NCBI RefSeq assembly: GCF_002198115.1
Contig: NZ_NGNR01000002.1
Location: 710,287 to 774,286, forward strand
Length of the DNA: 64,000 nucleotides
Reading direction: 5' to 3'
Source of the DNA: Robiginitalea sediminis
GTDB lineage: Bacteria; Bacteroidota; Bacteroidia; Flavobacteriales; Flavobacteriaceae
Under the pieces are notes generated by a model. That model ran no database searches and was not told the DNA's origin. It was given only the letters and a program-made list of their open reading frames with translations. Made by a program: the position numbers and the translations under genes. Shown here piece by piece: positions 8,158-17,599 of the stretch (position 1 is its first letter; the number at the start of each line of letters is the position of its first letter).

Positions 8158-10758
8158 ATGAACATAAATAATTTTACCATAAAATCCCAGGAAGCCATCG
8201 GAAGGGCACAGCAAATTGCCCAGGAATCGGGTCACCAACAGGTTGAAAACGAACACCTGTTTAAGGCCATTTCCGAGGTGGATGAAAACGTGTTGCCCTT
8301 CCTGCTTAAGAAACTTCAGGTAAATACAGGCCTGTTGCAGCAAATGCTGGAAAAAGAACTGGAGTCCTTCCCCAAGGTATCCGGCGGTGACCTCATGTTC
8401 TCCCCTGAAGCAGGGCGCACCCTGAATGCCGCATCCGGTATTGCCAAGAAAATGGAGGACGAATTTGTATCGGTGGAGCACCTGCTGCTGGCCATCCTGG
8501 CCTCCGGTTCGCGTATCGGCCGGATGCTGAAGGACCAGGGGGTAACCGAAAAAGACCTTCGCGCAGCCATTGACGCGCTCCGAAAAGGTGGTAAGGTTAC
8601 TTCCCAAAGCGCGGAAGAAACTTACAACGCCCTTGAAAAATACGCCCGCAACCTCAACGCCCTGGCGGACCAGGGTAAACTGGACCCGGTTATTGGCCGG
8701 GACGATGAGATCCGCCGCGTCTTGCAGATCCTCTCACGCCGGACCAAAAACAACCCGATGCTTGTAGGGGAGCCCGGCACAGGGAAAACAGCCATTGCCG
8801 AGGGTCTGGCCCACCGTATCGTTCAGGGAGATGTCCCGGAAAACCTCAAGGACAAGACCCTGTATTCCCTGGACATGGGCGCCCTGATTGCAGGGGCCAA
8901 GTACAAAGGCGAATTCGAGGAGCGGCTCAAATCCGTAATCAAGGAAGTGACCGGCTCTGACGGGAATATTATCCTGTTTATTGACGAAATCCACACCCTG
9001 GTAGGCGCCGGGGGCGGACAAGGGGCGATGGACGCCGCCAACATCCTCAAACCTGCGCTGGCACGGGGCGAGCTCCGCGCTATAGGGGCTACCACCCTGG
9101 ACGAGTACCAGAAATACTTTGAGAAAGATAAAGCCCTTGAGCGCCGCTTCCAGAAGGTAACCGTCAGCGAACCCGATACGGAAAGCGCCATTTCCATCCT
9201 CAGGGGTATCAAGGAGAAATACGAAACGCATCACAAGGTCCGTATCCGGGACGAGGCGGTTATTGCAGCTGTGGAACTCTCCCAGCGGTATATCACCAAC
9301 CGCTTCCTGCCGGACAAGGCCATTGACCTGATGGACGAGGCAGCATCCAAGCTCCGGATGGAAATAAACTCCAAGCCGGAGGAGCTCGATGCCCTGGACC
9401 GCCGGATCATGCAGCTGGAGATCGAAATAGAGGCCATCAAACGGGAGAATGACACCGACAAGCTCAAGGCGCTTAACATAGAGGTGGCCAACCTGAAGGA
9501 AGAACGCAATGAGCTCTTTGCCCAGTGGGAAAGCGAGCGGCAGGTGGTGGATACCATCCAGAAAACCATGCTCGAAATAGAAGCCTTCAAGGCCGAGGCC
9601 GAAAGGGCCGAGCGCAATGGCGATTACGGCAGGGTAGCCGAATTGCGGTATGGCAAAATCAAGGAAGCCCAGGCCCGCCTGGAAACCCTGCAGGAGGAAA
9701 TGGAGGCCCAGCAGGCCGGGGGAACCCTTATCAAGGAGGAGGTAACCCAGGAGGATATTGCCGAGGTAGTGGCCAAATGGACCGGTATTCCGGTACAGAA
9801 AATGCTGCAGAGCGAGCGCGACAAATTACTGAAGCTGGAGGATGTCCTCCATAAAAGGGTCGTGGGGCAGGACGAAGCCATTCAGGCCGTATCCGACGCC
9901 ATCCGGCGCAGCCGTGCCGGCCTGCAGGACAGCAAGCGCCCCATTGGTTCCTTCCTCTTTCTGGGGACCACCGGGGTAGGTAAGACCGAGCTGGCCAAAA
10001 CCCTGGCGGAATACCTGTTTGACGATGAAAACGCCCTGACCCGCATAGACATGAGCGAATACCAGGAGCGGCATGCAGTAAGCCGGCTGGTGGGGGCACC
10101 CCCCGGATACGTGGGGTACGACGAGGGCGGACAACTTACAGAAGCCGTGCGCCGCAGGCCGTATAGTGTGATCCTGCTCGATGAGATCGAGAAGGCCCAC
10201 CCGGACACCTTTAACATCCTGCTTCAGGTCCTGGACGAAGGCCGCCTGACGGATAACAAGGGTCGTGTGGCGGACTTCAAGAACACCATCATCATCATGA
10301 CAAGCAATATGGGAAGCCATATTATCCAGGAGAAATTCGAGGGTAATGCAGACCTGTACAGCGCCACGGAAGCCGCTCGGGTAGAGGTGCTGGGGTTATT
10401 GCGCAAAACCATTCGCCCAGAATTCCTGAACCGGATAGACGACATCATCATGTTCACCCCGCTCAACCGGGAAGACATCCGGCAGGTAGTCCGGCTGCAA
10501 CTGGAGCAGTTGCGCCGCATGCTGGACCGCCAGCACATCAGCATCGATGCCACCGAGGAGGCCATTGCCTATCTGGCGGAAAAAGGCTTCGACCCCCAAT
10601 ACGGGGCCAGGCCCATCAAAAGGACCATCCAGCGGGAGGTGCTCAACCGGCTTTCTAAAGAGCTGCTCAAGGGTACCATTAAAGCAGACAGCGCCGTACT
10701 GATAGACAGCTTCGACGACGCCCTGGTGTTCCGAAACCAGGACGAGTTGGTAGAATAA
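8158..10758 (+). CDS. clpB: ATP-dependent disaggregase ClpB
   Basis: Hexameric AAA+ chaperone that pulls proteins out of aggregates together with DnaK. 866 aa, full length. N-terminal repeat domain ([15 protein letters not shown]), first AAA module with Walker [10 protein letters not shown] (about 204-212) and Walker [10 protein letters not shown], the long coiled-coil middle domain (about 400-530, DDRR-type residues) which separates ClpB from ClpA/ClpC, and second AAA module with Walker [10 protein letters not shown] (about 603-611) and sensor-2 GARPIKR. An in-frame TTG at 8149 is less likely than the ATG at 8158, which gives the family-typical [13 protein letters not shown]. Monocistronic between its own upstream region and a strong terminator. 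Confidence 0.98.
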   Translation: MNINNFTIKSQEAIGRAQQIAQESGHQQVENEHLFKAISEVDENVLPFLLKKLQVNTGLLQQMLEKELESFPKVSGGDLMFSPEAGRTLNAASGIAKKMEDEFVSVEHLLLAILASGSRIGRMLKDQGVTEKDLRAAIDALRKGGKVTSQSAEETYNALEKYARNLNALADQGKLDPVIGRDDEIRRVLQILSRRTKNNPMLVGEPGTGKTAIAEGLAHRIVQGDVPENLKDKTLYSLDMGALIAGAKYKGEFEERLKSVIKEVTGSDGNIILFIDEIHTLVGAGGGQGAMDAANILKPALARGELRAIGATTLDEYQKYFEKDKALERRFQKVTVSEPDTESAISILRGIKEKYETHHKVRIRDEAVIAAVELSQRYITNRFLPDKAIDLMDEAASKLRMEINSKPEELDALDRRIMQLEIEIEAIKRENDTDKLKALNIEVANLKEERNELFAQWESERQVVDTIQKTMLEIEAFKAEAERAERNGDYGRVAELRYGKIKEAQARLETLQEEMEAQQAGGTLIKEEVTQEDIAEVVAKWTGIPVQKMLQSERDKLLKLEDVLHKRVVGQDEAIQAVSDAIRRSRAGLQDSKRPIGSFLFLGTTGVGKTELAKTLAEYLFDDENALTRIDMSEYQERHAVSRLVGAPPGYVGYDEGGQLTEAVRRRPYSVILLDEIEKAHPDTFNILLQVLDEGRLTDNKGRVADFKNTIIIMTSNMGSHIIQEKFEGNADLYSATEAARVEVLGLLRKTIRPEFLNRIDDIIMFTPLNREDIRQVVRLQLEQLRRMLDRQHISIDATEEAIAYLAEKGFDPQYGARPIKRTIQREVLNRLSKELLKGTIKADSAVLIDSFDDALVFRNQDELVE

Positions 10759-10771
10759 AACCACAGGCTGA

Positions 10772-10806
10772 AAGCCCCCCGGTTCCATACCGGGGGGTTT
10801 TATTTT
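10772..10806 (+). terminator. Intrinsic terminator of clpB
   Basis: An 8-bp G/C-only stem (CCCCCCGG with CCGGGGGG, 7-base loop) followed by TTTTATTTT, starting 14 bases after the clpB stop. Confidence 0.85.
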
Positions 10807-10865
10807 GCCCCGGCCTCATATACCTTTCCGTATCAATTCATATATTCGTAACAAATTACCCCTGA

Positions 10866-11465
10866 ATGACCACCAAAGCCGAAAGGACTACCGCATTTAT
10901 TATCGAGACGGTTGCGCCTATCTTCAACAGACAGGGCTATGTGGGTACCAGCATGAGCGACCTCACCGAAGCTACCGGCTTAACCAAGGGGGCGCTCTAC
11001 GGAAATTTCGAGAACAAGGAGGCTTTGGCCCTCGCCGCTTTCCAACACAACAGCAACCGGCTCCTGGAAGGGCTCGATGCAGTGGTGCAATCCGAAGGAA
11101 GTGCACGGGAACGCCTTGAAGCCCTAATGGATTTTTACCGGCACTACGACCAGTTCACCCATGATATGGGGGGCTGCCCCATCCTGAATGTCGGGGTAGA
11201 TGCCCAATTCAATCACAGAAAGCTCGCGGCCGCTGCACGGGAAACCGGCCAGCACGTGGAAGGGAAGTTTGCCCTGGTGCTGGAAGAAGGGATAAAAGCC
11301 GGGGAATTCCGGCTATCTGTGCCTCCCCTGCCCTTTGCGCGTCAACTCTTTACCATGATTATGGGTGCCGTATCCATGGCTACCCTTACAGCAGACCGGA
11401 AGTACCTCCACAACACGGTCAGTTACCTGGAACTCCTCCTTAGCCGGGAGTTAAAGCCCGCATAG
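10866..11465 (+). CDS. TetR/AcrR family transcriptional regulator
   Basis: Dimeric repressor-type DNA-binding protein, 199 aa. The N-terminal 50 residues form a classical TetR helix-turn-helix (IFNRQGYVGTSMSDLTEATGLTKGALYGNFENKEAL). The C-terminal ligand-binding part resembles the TetR_C group seen in regulators annotated near YxaF/LmrA (GGCPILNVGVDAQF contains a Cys). No transporter or enzyme gene lies beside it on the same strand, so its target cannot be inferred from context; it may act elsewhere. No terminator was found between it and the convergent PorP/SprF gene. Confidence 0.93.
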   Translation: MTTKAERTTAFIIETVAPIFNRQGYVGTSMSDLTEATGLTKGALYGNFENKEALALAAFQHNSNRLLEGLDAVVQSEGSARERLEALMDFYRHYDQFTHDMGGCPILNVGVDAQFNHRKLAAAARETGQHVEGKFALVLEEGIKAGEFRLSVPPLPFARQLFTMIMGAVSMATLTADRKYLHNTVSYLELLLSRELKPA

Positions 11466-11522
11466 GCAGAACGCCGGGCATCCTGGCCGGGGTCGTGCAA
11501 CATCCTCAGAACAAGTTTTAGA

Positions 11523-12956
11523 TTACTTAACCCGGAAGATCCATAGTTCTCCCGTATAACGCCCGCCAAAACGGCTGTCCCGGGCCCGGCGCGCCGCTTC
11601 TATGGAGTCGTACCGCTCCAGGTACACGTAATTGAAGGAATTCGCCTCCCGGTAGAAGGATTTGGGTTGCAGCCCCTGGTCCGCCAGGTTCTTCATAAAG
11701 GCCTCGTAGTACCTTTTGGTGCCAAAGACGTTGGCAATGAGGTAGAATCCGGGCTGGAGTCCGTCTTCCGCGACCACTTCCTGATACCGCTCCCCTTCCC
11801 TGGGTTTCACCTCTTCCTTCAGTGCCAAGGCGGCCTCTGCCCGGGCAATAGAATCCCGTTTGCGCTCTGCATCCGCCAATTCAGCTGCCCGCGCGACCTG
11901 CGCAAGGGAATCCCGGGTGCGTTGTTCAGCCAGTTGGCGCGCTGCCTCGGCAGCCTGCAGGGAATCCCTCCGGCCCGCTTCCATCTCAGCTTCCCGCCTG
12001 GCCTGATCCATCGCTGCCTCAGCCTGCAAGTCTTCCTCGATATCGAAACCAACCACCTTTTTGCGTTTGTCTGCCTTGCCCATATCATAGGAAGCTACCA
12101 AACCGTAGGTAAGGGACTCATCTTCCGGGCTGTTGGAGGAGGCAAACTCCAGCATCCCGCCGAGGCTCAGGCGGCCAAAGAAAACCCCACCCAAGCCGGC
12201 AGAGGCCCCATAAAAGCTGTTGTAACCACCTTGAATCCAGTACCGGGAGCCCATCCAAAGGGCATTCAACCCAAATTGGGTATCATACCCCGGGATACGC
12301 TTGGCATAAACCAGGGGGCGCAGGTACTGCCCATCCCCCGTCTCGAAGGTATAGTGTAGCATCCCAGCAAGGATCTTCTCATTGGATTCGGTAACCGCAC
12401 CGCTACGCGTAATATTGAAGTCGAACAGGTTCTCCGATGTTACTGCCACCCCCAACTGGTCGTAGTTGAACCGGATGGCCGGGGCCAGTTGCAATATAAA
12501 CTCATCTCTCCCATCCGAAAACGGCAGGATGGGTTCATTGATAAAAAACCGGTTGTCCGCAATCTCTTGCATAAACCCAAAGAGGTTGGCACCAAATGAG
12601 ATGCTGGCCTTGTCAGAAAGCGGGATGTCGAAGGCGTAGTTAAGCACCCCTCCCGTCTGTTTATAAACGCCGGTATTGTGTTGGAAGAACCCGCCACCGT
12701 ACGCCACGGTTTCTTTTGAGGCTGAATAGGTCAGGAAAATAGTGGTGGGGTCTGCATCGATGGTTTGCCACTGCCAGCGGGACCAGAACCCAATACGGTG
12801 GGGGCTTTCCTGGTCCAGGCTGAAAACGGGGTTCATCAGGCTGGCATTGATGTATTGCAGGTTTTGCTGCCTCAGGTCGGGCGGCAGGAGCGCATCCTGG
12901 GCATGCAGAACGGCTGTAGCCAAAAAGAGCAAAAAGGCCCCGAGTCTTTTTCCCAT
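11523..12956 (-). CDS. PorP/SprF-family outer membrane protein fused to a coiled coil and SPOR-like domain
   Basis: Signal peptide (to about residue 20, LHAQ cut), then a PorP/SprF beta-barrel-like domain to about 295 with family landmarks NLQYINASLMNPVFS and YGGGFFQHNTGVY. PorP/SprF proteins are partners of type IX secretion and gliding in Bacteroidota. After it come a charged, Ala/Arg/Glu-rich coiled coil (about 305-380, repeated R-DSL-QAA units) and a C-terminal 75-residue SPOR-like fold (GFYLIANVFGTKRYYEAFMKNL to WIFRVK), the kind that binds denuded peptidoglycan. The arrangement suggests an outer-membrane protein that reaches through the periplasm to the wall. No GldJ/SprE-type partner or secreted adhesin is adjacent. 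The domain fusion is seen directly; the role is inferred. Confidence 0.85.
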   Translation of the reverse strand: MGKRLGAFLLFLATAVLHAQDALLPPDLRQQNLQYINASLMNPVFSLDQESPHRIGFWSRWQWQTIDADPTTIFLTYSASKETVAYGGGFFQHNTGVYKQTGGVLNYAFDIPLSDKASISFGANLFGFMQEIADNRFFINEPILPFSDGRDEFILQLAPAIRFNYDQLGVAVTSENLFDFNITRSGAVTESNEKILAGMLHYTFETGDGQYLRPLVYAKRIPGYDTQFGLNALWMGSRYWIQGGYNSFYGASAGLGGVFFGRLSLGGMLEFASSNSPEDESLTYGLVASYDMGKADKRKKVVGFDIEEDLQAEAAMDQARREAEMEAGRRDSLQAAEAARQLAEQRTRDSLAQVARAAELADAERKRDSIARAEAALALKEEVKPREGERYQEVVAEDGLQPGFYLIANVFGTKRYYEAFMKNLADQGLQPKSFYREANSFNYVYLERYDSIEAARRARDSRFGGRYTGELWIFRVK

Positions 12957-12988
12957 AGTGTGTCCCCCTTATAACGACGCCTATATAC

Positions 12989-12996
12989 TATATTTG
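12989..12996 (+). promoter_or_regulatory. -7 box upstream of the histidine phosphatase gene
   Basis: TATATTTG fits TAnnTTTG, 58 bases before the ATG at 13055. On the other strand TAAATTTG at 13031-13038 could serve the divergent PorP/SprF gene. No clear -33 element was found for either. Confidence 0.4.
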
Positions 12997-13054
12997 CTCA
13001 AAGGCTGTTTTAGTTAAGGCGAAAAGGAGTCAAATTTACATAAATCGCACCATT

Positions 13055-13600
13055 ATGAAAACTTTTCAGACAGCAATCCTAGGAATTGCTTTGCTCTTTC
13101 TGTCCTCCTGCAAAGAAGAACCCGTGGATCGCGTGGTGACGGCAACCCAGGAAGTGTCTACCTTTTATTTCATCCGTCATGCGGAAAAAGACCGGACCAA
13201 CCCGGACAACCCGGACCCGGAACTCAACCAAAAAGGGCTTGGGAGGGCTATGCACTGGGCGGAGATCCTACAACCAGCCGGTCTGGATGCGATTTATACC
13301 ACCGACTATGAACGCACGGCCATGACGGCAGCACCGGCGGCGGTCAAACAGGATATCACGGTCCAGTATTACGACCCTGCCACCCTGGATATTGCCCAAT
13401 TCAAGGCCGATAATCTGGGTAAAAACGTCCTGGTCGTTGGCCACAGCAACACCACCCCGGAGCTGGTGAACCGCATGGTTGGCGAGGAGAAGTACCCTGC
13501 TATGGACGATACGGACAACGGGAGTCTGTTCCTCGTGACCGTGATCGGGAACCAGGCTACGGCTACCCGCCTGTATTTTAATTGTAACTGCCCGGAGTAA
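13055..13600 (+). CDS. Histidine phosphatase family lipoprotein (SixA-like)
   Basis: Exported phosphatase of the phosphoglycerate mutase-like fold. MKTFQTAILGIALLFLSSCKE is a lipoprotein signal with Cys 19. The catalytic motif YFIRHAEKD (RHxE variant of RHG) is at about 40-48, and the second catalytic His is in VVGHSNTTPEL. At 181 aa it is the minimal core, like SixA. The lipid anchor places it outside the cytoplasm, so SixA-like phosphohistidine signalling is unlikely; the substrate is unknown. Its 3' end overlaps the convergent lipoprotein gene by 23 bases. Confidence 0.88.
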   Translation: MKTFQTAILGIALLFLSSCKEEPVDRVVTATQEVSTFYFIRHAEKDRTNPDNPDPELNQKGLGRAMHWAEILQPAGLDAIYTTDYERTAMTAAPAAVKQDITVQYYDPATLDIAQFKADNLGKNVLVVGHSNTTPELVNRMVGEEKYPAMDDTDNGSLFLVTVIGNQATATRLYFNCNCPE

Positions 13601-14339
13601 CCCGGATATCCTTGAGTTCCACCCGGGAGAGTTCCTCCAGCTTCCCTGCCAGGAAGAGGCTGTCCAGCGCCTCCACGGAGGCTTCCTTGTCTGCTTTGTA
13701 GTTGATGTAATCCTGGAACCGGATTCCCCCCACTACCCGTGGGTTATAGGCTTTCCGGAATCGCAGCCCCCCTCCGTTGGTATGGTAGGCATATGCCAGG
13801 TAGTCCGGCAGGTGGGTACGGGTGTTGAACCAATAGACAAAAACGTCATCGAAATCGGTACCACCACCTTCGCTGTCGAAGGTCACCCGTACTTTATAAT
13901 AACGTTCCCCTTCCAGTTCGGACTCCCCAAGCAATTCCCGGTTAACGGCCGGGTCATTGAGGCCGAATGGGAGGTAGGCAAAATAATGGACCGAGTTTAC
14001 TGAATTCCCATAAGCCAGTTGCAGGCTGTCCGGCAGTGGCACTTCCCGATCCGCAACCTCCCGACGGAAGTTCCCACCATGAAGGATATCGCGCACCAGG
14101 CCGGAATCCGTCTGGGTGAGTCGTTCATATACCCGTTGCCCACCATCCCGGTAGTAGCGGTATTCCCTGTCCCGGAAAACAAAGGAGACCTCGCTGGTAC
14201 GGTACAAGTCCCCTCCGGAGGAATCGATGGCGCGGGTTACCACCTGGTCGGCCGTCAGGGGTTTGGACGGTTTTTCGGAACAGCCGGCAAGGGCGAATAA
14301 AAAAAGAGTTACAGACAAAAAAGTTAGGGTATGACGCAT
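13578..14339 (-). CDS. DUF6503-family lipoprotein
   Basis: Lipoprotein of 253 aa found across Flavobacteriia; function unknown. The start at 14339 gives MRHTLTFLSVTLFLFALAGCSE, with a clear lipobox (LAGC); a longer in-frame start at 14384 would put 15 charged residues before it. The mature part has the family's opening pattern (ADQVVTRAIDSSGGDLYRTSEVSFVFRDREYRYYRDGG) and is probably mostly beta-strand, resembling LolA/LppX-like outer-membrane lipid carriers; that resemblance is an inference. It overlaps the convergent phosphatase gene by 23 bases. Confidence 0.85.
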   Translation of the reverse strand: MRHTLTFLSVTLFLFALAGCSEKPSKPLTADQVVTRAIDSSGGDLYRTSEVSFVFRDREYRYYRDGGQRVYERLTQTDSGLVRDILHGGNFRREVADREVPLPDSLQLAYGNSVNSVHYFAYLPFGLNDPAVNRELLGESELEGERYYKVRVTFDSEGGGTDFDDVFVYWFNTRTHLPDYLAYAYHTNGGGLRFRKAYNPRVVGGIRFQDYINYKADKEASVEALDSLFLAGKLEELSRVELKDIRVTPGSYN

Positions 14340-14420
14340 ATGGAATGAACGGTTTCGGGTTCTAGGTCGCGCTAGCCGCCTCAACCTTTCGGGGAAAGGG
14401 GGTTACCGCGGAAATTGTAC

Positions 14421-14428
14421 TATTTTTG
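14421..14428 (+). promoter_or_regulatory. -7 box of the smpB promoter, close to the start codon
   Basis: TATTTTTG matches TAnnTTTG and ends 6 bases before the smpB ATG. With the usual start point 5-7 bases downstream of the box, the mRNA would begin at or next to the ATG. No good -33 TTG is visible. Confidence 0.55.
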
Positions 14429-14434
14429 CGGTGC

Positions 14435-14896
14435 ATGAACAAGCGCATCGACATCAAAAACAAACGGGCCAGATTCGATTACGAAATCCTGGACACCTAC
14501 CAGGCTGGGATTGTCCTTTCCGGGACAGAAATCAAATCCATCCGGGAAGGCAAGGCGTCCATTGCCGAAAGTTTCTGCGAATTTAATGAACGCGGTGAAC
14601 TCTTCGTCATCAATATGAACGTAGAGGAGTATTCCCATGGGACCCACTACAACCACAGGCCCAAGGCTTCCCGCAAATTATTGCTGAACAAAAAGGAACT
14701 CCGGAAATTGCATAAGGAGGTGAAGACTTCCGGGAACACCATTGTCCCGCTCAAACTGTACATCAACGACCGGGGACTAGCCAAGATGCAGATCGCCCTG
14801 GCAAGGGGTAAAAAACAGTACGACAAAAGGGAGACCATCAAAGACCGGGAATCCAGGAGGCATCTGGACCGCGTCAAAAAGGCCTTCAACAACTAA
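14435..14896 (+). CDS. smpB: SsrA-binding protein SmpB
   Basis: Small basic protein that binds tmRNA and positions it on stalled ribosomes for trans-translation. 153 aa, normal length. Landmarks are the OB-fold opening [37 protein letters not shown], and the basic C-terminal tail ([24 protein letters not shown]) that mimics the codon-anticodon stem. The ATG at 14435 is used; the in-frame TTG at 14426 lies inside the -7 box. The stop codon is directly followed by the stop of convergent pcm. The ssrA gene is not in this window. Confidence 0.96.
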   Translation: MNKRIDIKNKRARFDYEILDTYQAGIVLSGTEIKSIREGKASIAESFCEFNERGELFVINMNVEEYSHGTHYNHRPKASRKLLLNKKELRKLHKEVKTSGNTIVPLKLYINDRGLAKMQIALARGKKQYDKRETIKDRESRRHLDRVKKAFNN

Positions 14897-15538
14897 TCAG
14901 TTCTTGTCCTGTAACATGGGGACGAAGCGGAACGCCCCGCAATCCTGCTTTTCGAATTCCTTTTCCGAGGTCCTGCGCACCAGCATCATGGTCTGGTTTT
15001 CCTCCCCAACCGGTATTACCATCCTGCCGCCAACCGCCAGTTGAGCCAGAAGAGTCCTGGGGATTTCCGGTGCCCCTGCTGTAACGATGATGCCGTCGAA
15101 AGGGGCTTCTTCCGGCAACCCTTTGTACCCATCCCCAAAAATGAATTTTTTGGGACGGTATCCCATTTTCTTAAAAAAAAGGTTAGCCTTTTTAAAGAGC
15201 TCCAGTTGGCGCTCTATGGTAAAAACCCTTGCCTTTAAATGGAGCAGGGCTGCGGTCTGGTATCCGCTTCCGGTGCCGATCTCCAGGATTTTCTCACCTG
15301 GCTTGGGGTCCAGCAGGGCGGTCTGGAACGCCACGGTATAGGGCTGGGAAATAGTCTGTTCCGCCGCTATGGGAAAGGCTTTGTCCTGGTAGGCATGGTC
15401 CTCAAAACTACTGTCCATAAACAGGTGTCTGGGAATGGCTCTGATAGCCTCCAAAGCGCCCTTGTGTTGGATGCCCTTGGTTTCCAGTTCCCTGGCCAGC
15501 AGGTTGCGTTTTCCCTTATGTTTCAGGGTATCTTTCAA
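14897..15538 (-). CDS. pcm: Protein-L-isoaspartate O-methyltransferase
   Basis: SAM-dependent enzyme that repairs isoaspartyl residues in damaged proteins. Motifs: substrate-side AIPRHLFM and EQTISQPYTVAFQTALL, SAM-binding ILEIGTGSGYQTAAL, and FDGIIVTAGAPEIPRTLLAQL. The open frame extends far upstream to 15751, but family length (about 213 aa) and the usual opening LKDTLKHKGKR point to a TTG start at 15538. A TACCTTCG element about 10 bases upstream of the TTG fits a relaxed -7 box and supports this start. Confidence 0.88.
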   Translation of the reverse strand: MKDTLKHKGKRNLLARELETKGIQHKGALEAIRAIPRHLFMDSSFEDHAYQDKAFPIAAEQTISQPYTVAFQTALLDPKPGEKILEIGTGSGYQTAALLHLKARVFTIERQLELFKKANLFFKKMGYRPKKFIFGDGYKGLPEEAPFDGIIVTAGAPEIPRTLLAQLAVGGRMVIPVGEENQTMMLVRRTSEKEFEKQDCGAFRFVPMLQDKN

Positions 15539-15676
15539 GGTGTCGGCATTTCTGCGAAGGTAAAAAAAGAGGGGCAAAAGGCACCCGGTAAAGTCATGGG
15601 AAATCGGGAAAATTACCAACAACCCCCTTGCCTGGATAAATAGGCCCTTGGGGCCTACCGCTTCTCGTAAAGTATG

Positions 15677-15684
15677 CCTATTTT
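15677..15684 (+). promoter_or_regulatory. -7 box of the Gfo/Idh oxidoreductase promoter
   Basis: TATTTTTG, fitting TAnnTTTG, 19 bases before the ATG at 15704. It rules against the upstream in-frame ATG at 15674, which precedes it. Confidence 0.5.
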
Positions 15685-15703
15685 TGGGCAAAATTCCCAT
15701 TCC

Positions 15704-16678
15704 ATGATTCGAGCTGGCGTATTGGGTGCCGGGCACCTGGGTAAAATACATATCCGATTATTGAAAGAGTCGGACCGCTATGAACTAGTGGGTTTCCACG
15801 ACCCGGACCAGATTTTGGGCAAACAGGTCTCCCAGGAATTCGGGATTCCCTATTTCGATAACATCAATGACCTGATACGGGCATGCGATATGGTGGATGT
15901 GGTAACCCCCACCCTCTCCCATTTTGAATGCGCCAAAAAAGCCATAGAAGCGGGCAGGCATGTGTTTATCGAGAAACCCGTAACCCATACCCTGGAAGAG
16001 GCTGAGTCCCTGATGACCCTGATGGAAACTCATGGGGTAAAGGTACAGGTTGGGCATGTAGAGCGCTTTAACCCGGCCTTTACAGCGGTGGCCGGCCTGC
16101 TGGACAGCCCCATGTTTATCGAGACACACCGCCTGGCAGAGTTCAACCCCAGAGGTACGGATGTACCTGTGGTTCTGGACCTGATGATCCACGACATCGA
16201 CATTATCCTGAGTGTGGTCCCCTCCGAGGTTCGCGACATACAGGCCAGTGGGGTATCGGTTATCAGCCAGTCCCCCGATATCGCAAATGCCCGTATCGCT
16301 TTCGAAAATGGGTGTGTGGCCAACCTTACGGCCAGCCGGATTTCCCTGAAAAGCATGCGAAAATCCCGGTTTTTCCAAAGGGATGCCTATGTCTCGGTGG
16401 ATTTTCTTGAGCGGAAGGTGGAGGTGGTGCGCATGAAGGATGCGCCCCAAACCCCGGGGGATTTCGATATGATCCTTCAGAATGCGGAAGGGGTGCGCAA
16501 GCAAATCTATTTTGAAAACCCGGATATCCGGCCCAACAATGCCATCCTGGACGAACTTGAAACCTTTGCCGAGGCCATAACCACCAACAGTACCCCTGTG
16601 GTAACCCTTCAGCAGGGTACTAAGGCTCTGGACGTGGCCCTGAGGATCATTGCGGCATTTGAAAGCGACGGCCAATAG
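15704..16678 (+). CDS. Gfo/Idh/MocA-family oxidoreductase
   Basis: NAD(P)-dependent sugar or cyclitol dehydrogenase-like protein, 324 aa. N-terminal Rossmann fold with GVLGAGHLGKIHIRLLKE, the family motif EKPVTHTLEEAE (about 86-97), and a C-terminal alpha/beta domain with DLMIHDIDIILS, where the His/Asp are in the usual active-site position. The substrate is not predictable; related flavobacterial genes are annotated only as Gfo/Idh oxidoreductases. It begins a + strand run of genes (3-hydroxyacyl-CoA dehydrogenase 19 bases downstream), so co-transcription is likely. Confidence 0.9.
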   Translation: MIRAGVLGAGHLGKIHIRLLKESDRYELVGFHDPDQILGKQVSQEFGIPYFDNINDLIRACDMVDVVTPTLSHFECAKKAIEAGRHVFIEKPVTHTLEEAESLMTLMETHGVKVQVGHVERFNPAFTAVAGLLDSPMFIETHRLAEFNPRGTDVPVVLDLMIHDIDIILSVVPSEVRDIQASGVSVISQSPDIANARIAFENGCVANLTASRISLKSMRKSRFFQRDAYVSVDFLERKVEVVRMKDAPQTPGDFDMILQNAEGVRKQIYFENPDIRPNNAILDELETFAEAITTNSTPVVTLQQGTKALDVALRIIAAFESDGQ

Positions 16679-16697
16679 ATGTAATTTAAAATACAGC

Positions 16698-17585
16698 ATG
16701 AAACAAATAACGGTTATAGGTGCAGGAACCATGGGCAATGGTATTGCCCACGTATTTGCACAACACGGCTATGAGGTGATGCTGGCAGACCTCTCCGAGG
16801 AGCGCCTGGCCAAAGCCCTTGAGACCATTGGTAAAAACCTGGGGCGGCAACAGGCCAAGGGCCTGCTTACCGAAGAAGAGGTGGCAGCTACCCTGGGGCG
16901 TATCCGCACGGGCACTTCCCTGCAAGACGGAGCCTCCCAGGCGGACCTGGTGGTGGAGGCCGCCACGGAGAATGCAGTCCTTAAAAAAGAAATCTTCCGG
17001 GAATTGGATGCCCTTTGCCCGGCTCATACCATCCTTGCGACCAACACCTCCTCCATTTCCATTACGGAAATTGCAGCCGTGACCAAACGGCCTGGCCAGG
17101 TCATCGGGATGCACTTTATGAACCCCGTACCTGTTATGAAGCTGGTAGAAGTCATTAGGGGGTATAGCACCACCGACGCCGTTACCGAAACCGTGGTAGC
17201 CCTTTCCCGCAAGCTGGGGAAAACCCCTACCGAAGTAAACGATTACCCCGGCTTTATCGCTAACCGCATCCTGATGCCCATGATCAACGAAGCAGTGGAA
17301 AGCCTTTTTCAGGGTATCGCGGGGGTAGCCGAAATCGATACGGTCATGAAACTGGGCATGGGCCACCCTATGGGGCCCCTCCAGCTGGCCGACTTTATCG
17401 GGCTGGACGTTTGCCTTTCCATCCTCGAAGTAATGCACCAGGGATTCCGAAACCCGAAATACGCCCCCTGCCCCTTGCTGGTTAAAATGGTAACCGCCGG
17501 AAAGCTCGGTGTGAAGTCCGGCGAAGGGTTCTATGATTATTCCGAGAGCCGGAAGGCCGAAAACGTATCTGCACAATTCCTTTAA
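16698..17585 (+). CDS. 3-hydroxybutyryl-CoA dehydrogenase
   Basis: Short-form 3-hydroxyacyl-CoA dehydrogenase, 295 aa, oxidising L-3-hydroxyacyl-CoA to 3-ketoacyl-CoA with NAD. Landmarks are the Rossmann motif VIGAGTMGNGIAHVFAQHGY, ATNTSSISITEIA, GMHFMNPVPVMKLVEVI (catalytic His), and the C-terminal domain signature PGFIANRILMPMINEA and LGMGHPMGPLQLADFIGLD. The ATG at 16698 gives the canonical MKQITVIGAG. It may act in butyrate, beta-oxidation or polyester metabolism; neighbours give no further hint. Confidence 0.93.
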   Translation: MKQITVIGAGTMGNGIAHVFAQHGYEVMLADLSEERLAKALETIGKNLGRQQAKGLLTEEEVAATLGRIRTGTSLQDGASQADLVVEAATENAVLKKEIFRELDALCPAHTILATNTSSISITEIAAVTKRPGQVIGMHFMNPVPVMKLVEVIRGYSTTDAVTETVVALSRKLGKTPTEVNDYPGFIANRILMPMINEAVESLFQGIAGVAEIDTVMKLGMGHPMGPLQLADFIGLDVCLSILEVMHQGFRNPKYAPCPLLVKMVTAGKLGVKSGEGFYDYSESRKAENVSAQFL

Positions 17586-17599
17586 TACCTACCCCCTGT

